DNA from: Bacteroidales bacterium | GTDB lineage: Bacteria > Bacteroidota > Bacteroidia > Bacteroidales > UBA932 | Direction of reading: 5' to 3' | Assembly (NCBI GenBank): GCA_017429205.1 | Contig: JAFRPH010000031.1 | Coordinates: forward strand, 1-42,123 | DNA length: 42,123 bases | Part shown: positions 9,765 to 17,281 of the stretch, piece after piece | How the letters are laid out: the number at the start of each line of letters is the position of its first letter | Position numbering within the stretch: position 1 is the first letter of the stretch | The notes under the pieces: generated by a model | The model's database searches: none | What the model saw: the letters and a program-made list of their open reading frames with translations, nothing else | Told to the model about the DNA's origin: nothing | Translations under genes and position numbers: made by a program

Positions 9765-10490
9765 TTATTCCTTTTCCAATGCGTTTTTCAATTTTTCCAG
9801 GACGATGCCGTAGGAGGCGACCATGTCGCCGAGGTCCAGGCGGAAGCGGTCCTTGTCCAGGCGCTCCCCCGTCTCCTCGTCCCACATCCGGCAGGTGTCG
9901 GGGCTGAGCTCGTCGGAGATGATGATGGCGCCGGTGTCGGCCGCCCGGCCGAACTCGAACTTGGCGTCCACCAGTTCGATGCCCGCCTTGTGCAGGAGAT
10001 CGGTGAGGAGCTTGCCGGAACGGCGGACGATGTCGTACATCAGGTCCAGTTCCTGGTAGCTCGCAAGGTTCAGCGCGACGGCCTGGTCGCGGTTGATGAG
10101 CGGGTCGCCCAGCTCGTCGTTGTTGTAGCACAGGTCCAGGATCGTGTTCGCCGGCTTCATCCCGTCGTCGACCCCCAGCTTGGAGGCCAGGGAGCCCGCG
10201 ATCCGGTTGTGGAACACCACCTCGAGGGGGATGATCTCGATCATGCGGCACAGCTGCTCGCGTTCGTCGATGGTCTCGATGTAGTGGGTTTCCACGCCGT
10301 TCTCGTTGAGATAGCCCAGCAGGAGGGCGGAAATCTGGTTCGTGAGCGCGCCCTTGCCGTTGAAGCGGGCCCGCTTGACGCCGTGGTAGGCGGTCGTCAC
10401 GTCTTTATAGCGGAAGATGACCCGGGTGGGATCGTCGGTGGAGAAGACTTGCTTCTCGTTTCCGTTGAAGATAAGTTCGTTTTTGGTCAT
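9765..10490 (-). CDS. purC: Phosphoribosylaminoimidazole-succinocarboxamide synthase (SAICAR synthetase)
   Basis: PurC joins CAIR and aspartate with ATP. The product is 241 residues, normal for the bacterial single-domain form. Visible motifs are the N-terminal KQVFSTDDPTRVIFRYKD, the substrate loop GVKRARFNGKGALTNQIS, EVVFHNRIAGSLASKLG and the nucleotide-site segment IIISDELSPDTCRMWD. Its ATG follows the purL stop directly and its own stop is one base before the purF ATG, so it is tightly packed in the operon. Confidence 0.96.
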   Translation of the reverse strand: MTKNELIFNGNEKQVFSTDDPTRVIFRYKDVTTAYHGVKRARFNGKGALTNQISALLLGYLNENGVETHYIETIDEREQLCRMIEIIPLEVVFHNRIAGSLASKLGVDDGMKPANTILDLCYNNDELGDPLINRDQAVALNLASYQELDLMYDIVRRSGKLLTDLLHKAGIELVDAKFEFGRAADTGAIIISDELSPDTCRMWDEETGERLDKDRFRLDLGDMVASYGIVLEKLKNALEKE

Positions 10491-13400
10491 TTATCTTTGT
10501 TTTCTGAAGTATGCGACTGCGTTTTCGAAGATGGGCTGCCGGCAGTTGCCGGCGATGTTCTTGAAGAGGTTCTCCTCATAGCGTTCGCTGTGGCCCATCT
10601 TGCCCAGAATGTGTCCATCGGGGCTCACAATGCCCTCGATGTCGTAATGGGAGCCATTGGGATTGTCCACGTAGCGGAAGGCCACCTGGCCCTTCGCGAA
10701 GAGTTCTTTCGCCAGTTCCGGAGACACCACGAACTTGCCCTCGCCATGGCTGAAGGCGATGCTGTGGCGTTCGCCCTTGGTGAAACTGGCGAGCCAGGGG
10801 GAATTCACCGTGGCGACCTCGGTCGTGGCCATCAGGGAGACGTGGCGGTTGATGTCGTTGCGGAAGAGCGTCGGCGAGTCCGGCGTCACGCAGCCCAGCT
10901 TCCCGTACGGGAGCAGGCCGCTCTTGACCAGCGCCTGGAAGCCGTTGCAGATGCCCAGGACGAGGCCCCCGCGCGCGAGCAGGTCCGTGATCGCGGCGCC
11001 GACTTTGGCGTTGTTGATGACATCGGCGATGAACTTGCCGCTGCCGTCCGGCTCGTCACCGGAAGAGAAACCGCCGCAGAACGCGAGGATGTGGCTCTCG
11101 GCGATCCGCTGCGCAAGAGCGTCGATGGACCCGAGCACGTCCTCCGGCGTCAGGTTCCGGAACACGAACGGGCGGACTTCGGCGCCGGCCTTGCGGAAGG
11201 CCTTGGCGGTGTCATAGTCACAGTTGGACCCCGGGAACACCGGCAGGCACACCACGGGATGCTCCACGGGGGTGCCGGGATAGACCATAGATGGCCGATC
11301 GTGGTCGGCCATGACGCCGTCATTCCCGGCTTGACCGGGAATCTCGGGAACGGGCTCGTCGAAGGCTGGCTTCACCCGCGGCGGATAAAGCTTGAAATAG
11401 CGGCCTTCATAGGCCTTCTCCAGGGTCTCAAGGGCCATTTCACACCCATTGACCTTGATCCCGGAAGCGGTAACGACACCGAGTTCAACGGCGCAGGGGT
11501 GGTTCAGGGCCGTCTTGGACTCGACCACGGCGGAACCGTATCCCAGGGAGAACAGGTCGCCGGACGGAACGGTCACATCCACACCGAGGGCATTGCCCAT
11601 GGCCATCTTCACGAGGGCTTCGGCGACGCCGCCATAGGACAGGGACCAGGCGGAAACGATGTTCCCGGCGCCGATTTCCTTGTACAGGAAGTTCCAGTTG
11701 TCTTTCAGCTGCTCCGTGTCGGGTATCCGGTTCGGGAGCGGGGTGTGTTTCAGGAGATAGATCCGGTTGCCGGCCGCCTTGAACTCCGGAGAGATGACGC
11801 GGCGGGCGTCGACGGTCGTAATGCCGAACGCGACGAGGGTCGGAGGCACGTGGATGTGCTCGAAGGTGCCGCTCATGGAGTCCTTGCCGCCGATGGACGC
11901 GAGGCCGAACTCCTTCTGCATCTTGAGCGTGCCGAGCAGGGCGCTGAGGGGCTTGCCCCAGGTGTGGGGATCCTTGGTCATGCGCTCGAAGTATTCCTGG
12001 TAGGAGAACCGCATGCCGCTGTAATCGGCACCGGCGCAGGCCACCTTCGTGCAGGCCTCGACCACGGCATAGGCGGAGCTATGGTACGGGCTCCAGAGGG
12101 CGAGGTCGGGGTTGTATCCGAAGGCCATCACGCTGGCGGTCTCGGTGTACTGGTCCATGGGCAGTTTCTGGACGGAGACCTGCGTCTCGGTCGTCTGCCG
12201 CTTGCCGCCGTACGGCATCAGGACGGTGGAACGGCCGATGGTGGAGTCGAACATCTCTACGAGGCCCTTCTGGGAAGCCACGTTCGGCGAGCCCATAACG
12301 GAGACCATCTTCTCTTCGAGGGTCTCCCCTGCCGGTTCGCGCTGGAACGGATCCTTGTCCTCGACAGGCAGGATCTCGGCCTTTGCATAGTGTTTCGCGC
12401 CGGCGCTGTCGATGAACGTGCGGGTGAGGTCGCAGACCTTCGTGTCCCCGTAGAACATCCGCATCCGGCCGGTGTCGGTGACATTGGCCACGTGGGTGAC
12501 TTCGATGTTGTCCACGGCGCAGAGCTCCATCATCCGCTCCTTGTCAGCCGCTTCCACGACCACGGCCATCCGCTCCTGGGACTCGCTGATCGCGAGTTCC
12601 GTCGCGTTCAGGCCGGCGTATTTCGCAGGCACGCGGTCCAGCCAGATGTCCAGGCCGTCGGCCAGCTCGCCGATGGCGACGCTCACGCCGCCGGCGCCGA
12701 AGTCGTTCGACTTCTTGATGAGTTTCGTCACTTCCGGACGGCGGAAAAGACGCTGCAGCTGGCGTTCCTCCGGGGCGTTACCCTTCTGGACTTCGCTGCC
12801 GCAGGTTTCGAGGGAGGCCTCGGTGTGCTCCTTGGAGGAACCGGTGGCGCCGCCGATGCCGTCGCGGCCGGTGCGGCCGCCCAGCAGGAGGATCACGTCG
12901 CCGGGAGCGGGGCTCTCGCGACGGACGGCGGAGGCGCGGACGGCGCCCACCACCGCGCCGATTTCCATGCGCTTGGCGGTGTAGCCGTCGGAATAGATTT
13001 CCCGCACGTGCGTGGTCGCAAGGCCGATCTGGTTGCCGTAGCTGGAATAGCCGGCGGCGGCCTTCTTGGAGATCATCCGCTGGGGCAGCTTGCCTGGGAT
13101 GGTATCCGCCACAGAGGCGTTCACGTTGCCGGCGCCGGTGACGCGCATCGCCTGATACACATAGGCGCGCCCGGAGAGCGGGTCGCGGATGGCGCCGCCG
13201 AGGCAGGTCGCCGCGCCGCCGAAAGGCTCGATCTCCGTCGGATGGTTATGGGTCTCGTTCTTGAACTGGAGGAGCCACTTCTCGGGCTTTCCGTCCACAT
13301 CGACATTCACGTAGATGCTGCAGGCGTTGTTCTCCTCACTCACCTCCAGGTCGTCCAGCTTTCCCTGCTTGCGCAGCCAGCGGGCGCCGATGGTCGCGAG

Positions 13401-14204
13401 CTCCATCAGGCAGCGGGGCTTGTTCCCGCGGCCGAGGTCCGCCCGCATCCGCTCGAACAGGTCCAGGGAGGATTCCAGCTCGGCCTTCATGAACGACTCG
13501 TCCACCGTGATCTCCTCCAGCACGGAGGTGAAGGTGGTGTGGCGGCAGTGGTCGCTCCAGTAGGTGTCCAGAATGCGGAGCTCCGTCTCGGAAGGGTTCC
13601 GGCCTTCGGACTTGAAGTACTTCACCACCTCCCCGAGGTCGTCCGCGTTCATCGCCAGCCCGTGGCTCTTGCAGAAAGCGAGGTACTGGTCCGGAGTCAG
13701 GTCGATGAAGCCCGTGAGGTCCTCGAGGGGCTTCACATCGGCCTTCTCGCCGAGCGCGAGGACGGACAGGTCCTTCTCGCGGCATTCCACCGGGTTGATG
13801 AAATAGTGCTTGATCTTCGCGATCGTCTCGTCCGAGACCGTGTCCTCGAAGACCACGAGGCGGGAGCTCTTGATCTCGATCTCCGCTTCCGGGTCGATCA
13901 GATGGACACAGTCCACGGCGGAGGAGGCCCGCTGGTCGAACTGGCCGGGAATGTATTCCACGGCGATGTATTTCTTGCCCGCGAGCGGGAGCTCGTCGGT
14001 GACGGTGTCCGTCACCACTTCCCCGAACACGCTGTAGCGGCTCTTCTCCAACAGATCGTCGGAGAAGCCGAATAGGTCGTACACGTTGATGAGCCGGAGG
14101 GAACCCAGGCTCAGGGAGAGGTTCTCGTTGAACTCGGCGAGGAGGCTCGCGGCCTCCACGCGGAACTGCTCCTTTTTCTCTACAAAGATGCGCCTGCTCT
14201 TCAT
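10491..14204 (-). CDS. purL: Phosphoribosylformylglycinamidine synthase, large single-chain form
   Basis: PurL converts FGAR to FGAM with glutamine and ATP. The product is 1237 residues from the ATG at 14204 (MKSRRIFVEKKEQF). In order it has an N-terminal PurS-like domain, a linker with SDHCRHTTF, two AIR-synthetase-like halves (with NETHNHPTEIEPFGGAATCLGG and FGITTVDARRV), and a C-terminal glutaminase domain. There the catalytic Cys is present in VLGICNGFQALVK, with His and Glu in MGHSER. So this amidotransferase, unlike PurF and CarA here, keeps its nucleophile. Just before the glutaminase domain is a non-conserved stretch containing EIPGQAGNDG, encoded by a palindromic repeat inserted in frame (11291-11342). 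Confidence 0.96.
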   Translation of the reverse strand: MKSRRIFVEKKEQFRVEAASLLAEFNENLSLSLGSLRLINVYDLFGFSDDLLEKSRYSVFGEVVTDTVTDELPLAGKKYIAVEYIPGQFDQRASSAVDCVHLIDPEAEIEIKSSRLVVFEDTVSDETIAKIKHYFINPVECREKDLSVLALGEKADVKPLEDLTGFIDLTPDQYLAFCKSHGLAMNADDLGEVVKYFKSEGRNPSETELRILDTYWSDHCRHTTFTSVLEEITVDESFMKAELESSLDLFERMRADLGRGNKPRCLMELATIGARWLRKQGKLDDLEVSEENNACSIYVNVDVDGKPEKWLLQFKNETHNHPTEIEPFGGAATCLGGAIRDPLSGRAYVYQAMRVTGAGNVNASVADTIPGKLPQRMISKKAAAGYSSYGNQIGLATTHVREIYSDGYTAKRMEIGAVVGAVRASAVRRESPAPGDVILLLGGRTGRDGIGGATGSSKEHTEASLETCGSEVQKGNAPEERQLQRLFRRPEVTKLIKKSNDFGAGGVSVAIGELADGLDIWLDRVPAKYAGLNATELAISESQERMAVVVEAADKERMMELCAVDNIEVTHVANVTDTGRMRMFYGDTKVCDLTRTFIDSAGAKHYAKAEILPVEDKDPFQREPAGETLEEKMVSVMGSPNVASQKGLVEMFDSTIGRSTVLMPYGGKRQTTETQVSVQKLPMDQYTETASVMAFGYNPDLALWSPYHSSAYAVVEACTKVACAGADYSGMRFSYQEYFERMTKDPHTWGKPLSALLGTLKMQKEFGLASIGGKDSMSGTFEHIHVPPTLVAFGITTVDARRVISPEFKAAGNRIYLLKHTPLPNRIPDTEQLKDNWNFLYKEIGAGNIVSAWSLSYGGVAEALVKMAMGNALGVDVTVPSGDLFSLGYGSAVVESKTALNHPCAVELGVVTASGIKVNGCEMALETLEKAYEGRYFKLYPPRVKPAFDEPVPEIPGQAGNDGVMADHDRPSMVYPGTPVEHPVVCLPVFPGSNCDYDTAKAFRKAGAEVRPFVFRNLTPEDVLGSIDALAQRIAESHILAFCGGFSSGDEPDGSGKFIADVINNAKVGAAITDLLARGGLVLGICNGFQALVKSGLLPYGKLGCVTPDSPTLFRNDINRHVSLMATTEVATVNSPWLASFTKGERHSIAFSHGEGKFVVSPELAKELFAKGQVAFRYVDNPNGSHYDIEGIVSPDGHILGKMGHSERYEENLFKNIAGNCRQPIFENAVAYFRKQR
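11291..11342. repeat. Double palindromic element inserted in frame in purL
   Basis: Two perfect 8-bp inverted repeats lie side by side: ATGGCCGA/TCGGCCAT (11291-11298, 11305-11312) and ATTCCCGG/CCGGGAAT (11322-11329, 11335-11342). The second has the sequence ATTCCCGGCTTGACCGGGAA, known as a short dispersed repeat in many bacterial genomes. On the minus strand it encodes part of the purL interdomain linker without breaking the frame. Confidence 0.75.
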
Positions 14205-14257
14205 GTTTTTTAAATTAGATGCCCACCGACGCAGGGTGGCGGGGGTGGGCATTGTAT

Positions 14258-14728
14258 TCAGATAACCGTATGGAGTACCTTGTCGCTCTGCTGCTGACGG
14301 AAATCCTCCAGTTTTTTCCGGAGGGCGTCGTCGCCAAGGGCCAGGATGGCCACCGCGTACAGGGCGGCGTTCTTGGCCCCGTCGATGGCCATCGTCGCGA
14401 CGGGGATGCCGGAAGGCATCTGGACGATGGACAGGAGGGAATCCAGGCCGTTCAGGGCCTTGGACTTCACGGGAACGCCGATGACTGGAAGGGTCGTGAG
14501 CGCGGCGATCACGCCCGGCAGGTGCGCGGCTCCGCCCGCGCCGGCGATGATGATGTCGAATCCGTTGTCCCGCGCGGCCCGGACATAGTCGGCCAAGGGA
14601 CCGGGGTTCCGATGGGCGCTGAGGACACGTTTTTCGTAGGGAATGCCAAATTCTTCGAGGGTGGAGCACGCCGGGGACATGACGTCCCAGTCGCTGGCGC
14701 TGCCCATGATAATAGCTACCTTGCTCAT
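14258..14728 (-). CDS. purE: N5-carboxyaminoimidazole ribonucleotide mutase (class I PurE)
   Basis: PurE moves the carboxyl group of N5-CAIR to give CAIR. The product is 156 residues from the ATG at 14728 ([17 protein letters not shown]). The substrate motifs are SASDW near residue 10, the catalytic loop SAHRNPG and [17 protein letters not shown], then [14 protein letters not shown]. The usual AIGKAGAxNAAL is shortened to [10 protein letters not shown], a small variation. Class I PurE needs PurK to make N5-CAIR, and no purK is in this window. It is the first gene of the operon, 21 bases after a good promoter and 53 bases before purL. Confidence 0.95.
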   Translation of the reverse strand: MSKVAIIMGSASDWDVMSPACSTLEEFGIPYEKRVLSAHRNPGPLADYVRAARDNGFDIIIAGAGGAAHLPGVIAALTTLPVIGVPVKSKALNGLDSLLSIVQMPSGIPVATMAIDGAKNAALYAVAILALGDDALRKKLEDFRQQQSDKVLHTVI

Positions 14729-14749
14729 AAGATTTCTACTAACGAAGTG

Positions 14750-14780
14750 CAAATTTACGGCTAATATCCGAGGGTCGCAA
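14750..14780 (-). promoter_or_regulatory. Bacteroidota-type promoter of the purine operon
   Basis: On the minus strand a -7 element TAAATTTG (14757-14750) follows TTG (14780-14778) after 20 bases, fitting the TTTG-N19..21-TAnnTTTG consensus apart from the first base of the -33. Transcription would start only about 15 bases before purE, so there is no room for a riboswitch. Upstream, TTTTTCAACAA occurs twice in tandem (plus strand 14795-14805 and 14807-14817), a possible operator or upstream element. Confidence 0.7.
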
Positions 14781-14822
14781 CCCCTGTCTGCAATTTTTTC
14801 AACAACTTTTTCAACAAAAGAA

Positions 14823-14851
14823 GAACCTCCCGCCGACAGGACGGGAGGTTC
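14823..14851 (-). terminator. Intrinsic terminator of the surface-lipoprotein operon
   Basis: GAACCTCCCG (14823-14832) pairs perfectly with CGGGAGGTTC (14842-14851) around a 9-base loop. On the minus strand it is followed by TTCTTTTG, a weak T-run. It separates the lipoprotein operon from the purE promoter. Confidence 0.75.
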
Positions 14852-14860
14852 CGATTACTT

Positions 14861-14938
14861 GTCATTTCGAGCGACTTTCTTTTGTAATTTCAAACGACTT
14901 TCTTTTGTCATTTCGAGCGAGCGAAGCGAGTCGAGAAA
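14861..14938. repeat. Tandem 23-bp repeat ending in a dispersed-type repeat
   Basis: GTCATTTCGAGCGACTTTCT (first 20 bases of a 23-base unit) at 14861-14883 is followed by a diverged copy at 14884-14906 and a partial third copy from 14907. The third runs into GAGCGAGCGAAGCGAGTCGA, a sequence type known from memory as a dispersed repeat in many bacteria. The element abuts the stop codon of the 716-residue lipoprotein gene. Confidence 0.65.
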
Positions 14939-17089
14939 CTACTTCAACGTCGGCACATCGCCGGAGAAATCCCACACATTCACATCCCAACCATAATTAT
15001 CCCGAGTCAGGGCGACCAACGTCATTGTAGTCCTTCTCCCGTGATAGGGATAAATGTATTGGTGGGCACCTTCAGTGACCGTCGCATTGTTCAGCCAACT
15101 GATCCCGGAATTGGATGTCGGAAGCGTATTCCCGCTGTTTCCGGGGCACTCCGTGAAAGACATCCCAGCCTTATGATAAGTTGTGTTGATGGTCATCTTC
15201 TTATCCTTGGCATAGGCAACGACAGCGCCGCTGCTATAATGCGCGGCATCATCCGTGGACGTGGCGACGATCGCAGCATTGAAAGCCGCACACTTCTGGA
15301 TATCCAGATTATCGACATTCACCTGGCCGACAATGCCGCCGGCACCGAAACTGGCGCTGACCTCAGCCGTAGCATAGCAGTTGTAAATCTGGGTGGTTCC
15401 TTTGTAATGATCACCGGAGATGCCTCCCGCCCAGCCGCCGGCTGCGGTCACTTTCGACGTAGCATAACAATCCTGTATCGTCAGCGTCCCGGCTCCGTTC
15501 GTGTGGCCGACAATACCACCGACATAGCGCCAGGAAGAGATGACACCCGGGCCATCATAATAGCACTTGGAAATGACGATTGTCTTCCCTTCCGGTGCCT
15601 CCGGAAATCCCACGATACCACCCACATAGGCCTGGCCATCAACCAAGGCCGCAGAATGGCATTTCTCCAGGGTAGCACCGCTCTTGATATAGGCAATCAT
15701 GCCTCCACAGGTTTTCTTGTTCGCCACATCACCATAAACGGACGAACTTTCAATGGACACATTGGAAAGAGTTGTACCATCCCGCTGAATCTGGCCCGCA
15801 ACGCCTCCGATATAGTTAGTTGCTCTGTTGTCGGAAGTCCCGACTGTGGAATTGGTGATGTGGACATTTGTCACCGAAGGGATTACCACGCTGTCCGAGC
15901 TGCCGATATAACCTGCTAACACACCTGCCTTGCTTTCACCGGGCGTGATGGTCGCATGATCGATATTCAGATTGGCAACCTCTCCGTTAAGCACGCCGAA
16001 AACGGAAGGATAGGCAGGGATTTCGGCCGCATCCGTCGTAATGTTCGAAAGCGTATGATTGTCCCCGTCAAAGGAAATGTATTTGCTGTAGTGCTTATTG
16101 TCGTCGGCGACATTGTTCAGCGGCACCCAGGTGATTCCGCTCATGTCAACATCATCAACCATTTTGAAATAAACAGTTTCATCGGCAACGAGCAGCTCGT
16201 GGACAGCATCCATCTGGTATTTGTCCGCAATCTGATACGGGTCCGTGGAGGAGCCGTCATTGCCGGCGCCGGCGAACTTGTCGATGTCCTTGCAGTTGAA
16301 CTTCACATAGTTGAACTTGCCCGGAACAGGCAGCAGGCTGGAATCGAACTTCTGGTAACGGGTGTAGACCGTGTGCGCCGTATTGGTGGACTTGAACCGG
16401 AGGAAGACCTCGGCGCCGGCGGGGATGGCGAAGCCGGTCGGGGCGTTGGCATAGATCTTCAGGATGTCATCGGAATCCACGTCTTCCTGGGCGGTCAGAT
16501 TGACCGTCACCTTGATGCTCATCGGCATCCCGGCGACTTTGGCTTCGATTTCCAGGGCGTTGATGTTGGCGGCGACATCATCCGGGAGCTTGGCGATCAC
16601 GCCGACGATGCCGGAGGTCTCCGTGAGGGAGAAGTTCTCGAGGTCCGTCACGCCGGTGGCCGTAGCGACGAACTGGAGGTGGTCCGTGGCGCCGTCCTTG
16701 GCCTGCGTCTGCGTGAAACCGCCGGAGAAACTCCCCTGCGGAACCGCTTCCACATTGTAGCTGGCCGCTTCGAAGCCCGTACCTTCGAAGGTTCCGGTCG
16801 CGGTGCCGGCACCGTCGACCAGGTCGAAGAGGGCGGTCTTGCTGGCGTCGGACGCATCCGTGATACGGAGTTTGTCGCCGGTCTGCCAGGTATGGGCCAT
16901 GGCGGTGGGTTTGCTGTCGCCGTCGAAGGCCGGGTCGAAGGTGACACGGGTGGCGGCGTCGGAGAGGGTGGCTTTGATGGTGATCGTCTTGGAAGCGGGC
17001 GTTTCGTCGACGGGGTTCACCTTGTTGCAGGCGGCCGAAAGGGCGATGAGCGCGAGGGCCGCGGACAGGATGCTGACAATCTTTTTCAT
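14939..17089 (-). CDS. Surface lipoprotein with fimbrillin-like N-terminus and GLUG-type repeats
   Basis: The product has 716 residues. A lipoprotein signal ends in ALSAAC (Cys21). About 30-270 resembles a fimbrillin-like region (SKTITIKATLSDAATRVTFD, then HTWQTGDKLRI). From about 280 comes a module shared with the two larger neighbours, containing DPYQIADKYQMDAVHEL, DDVDMSGITWVPLNN and SFDGDNHTLSNI. Then follow about six GLUG-type repeats with cores such as GGVAGQI, GGIVGFP, GGIVGHT and GGISGDH, predicted to form a beta-helix. The C-terminus (about 640-716) carries no recognised enzyme domain. It is the last gene of the operon, 12 bases after a small peptide gene and with an AGGAGG before its ATG, which is unusual in this phylum. 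Confidence 0.85.
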   Translation of the reverse strand: MKKIVSILSAALALIALSAACNKVNPVDETPASKTITIKATLSDAATRVTFDPAFDGDSKPTAMAHTWQTGDKLRITDASDASKTALFDLVDGAGTATGTFEGTGFEAASYNVEAVPQGSFSGGFTQTQAKDGATDHLQFVATATGVTDLENFSLTETSGIVGVIAKLPDDVAANINALEIEAKVAGMPMSIKVTVNLTAQEDVDSDDILKIYANAPTGFAIPAGAEVFLRFKSTNTAHTVYTRYQKFDSSLLPVPGKFNYVKFNCKDIDKFAGAGNDGSSTDPYQIADKYQMDAVHELLVADETVYFKMVDDVDMSGITWVPLNNVADDNKHYSKYISFDGDNHTLSNITTDAAEIPAYPSVFGVLNGEVANLNIDHATITPGESKAGVLAGYIGSSDSVVIPSVTNVHITNSTVGTSDNRATNYIGGVAGQIQRDGTTLSNVSIESSSVYGDVANKKTCGGMIAYIKSGATLEKCHSAALVDGQAYVGGIVGFPEAPEGKTIVISKCYYDGPGVISSWRYVGGIVGHTNGAGTLTIQDCYATSKVTAAGGWAGGISGDHYKGTTQIYNCYATAEVSASFGAGGIVGQVNVDNLDIQKCAAFNAAIVATSTDDAAHYSSGAVVAYAKDKKMTINTTYHKAGMSFTECPGNSGNTLPTSNSGISWLNNATVTEGAHQYIYPYHGRRTTMTLVALTRDNYGWDVNVWDFSGDVPTLK

Positions 17090-17101
17090 ACGGCCGTCCT
17101 C

Positions 17102-17251
17102 CTAAAAGTCCTCGTCATAGAGATCGTTCGGGTCCATGTCATCCAGTTTGCCCGGCTTGGCCGTGCTGAGGATGCATTGCTCCATCTCAATCAGATCCAC
17201 GGACGTTTCGGGAGCTTCGTACGTCCGCCGGGTAAGCATTTCAGTTTTCAT
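17102..17251 (-). CDS. Small acidic peptide (49 residues) preceding a surface lipoprotein
   Basis: ATG at 17251 to TAG at 17102-17104. The peptide has no signal sequence or membrane span. It contains YEAPETSVDLIEMEQCILST and ends in the acidic-aromatic tail DMDPNDLYDEDF. It aligns without gaps, over about 20 residues, with the 50-residue peptide encoded at 20544-20696 (shared Tyr, Pro at +3, a Glu and a Leu), and both end in Phe. It lies 30 bases after the SGNH-hydrolase lipoprotein gene and 12 bases before the next lipoprotein gene. The function is unknown. Small peptides of this kind are, in my recollection, common beside Bacteroidales surface-protein genes. Confidence 0.7.
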   Translation of the reverse strand: MKTEMLTRRTYEAPETSVDLIEMEQCILSTAKPGKLDDMDPNDLYDEDF

Positions 17252-17281
17252 CTTACGTGTATCTTATTTGGTTTCATTCAA

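Noticed and set aside
9990..14075. A 1361-codon open frame antisense to purC and purL
   Set aside because: It mirrors two well-conserved enzymes; its translation has no family features and no start context. The same holds for the long minus-strand frame 26283-29816 opposite carB.
12690..14090. Loss of the glutaminase nucleophile in PurL as well
   Set aside because: Checked and not so: the PurL C-terminal domain has VLGICNGFQ with Cys, and His and Glu in GHSER.
14729..14760. Purine riboswitch before purE
   Set aside because: The promoter places the transcript start about 15 bases before purE, too short for an aptamer, and no guanine-, PRPP- or ZTP-type sequence was seen upstream.
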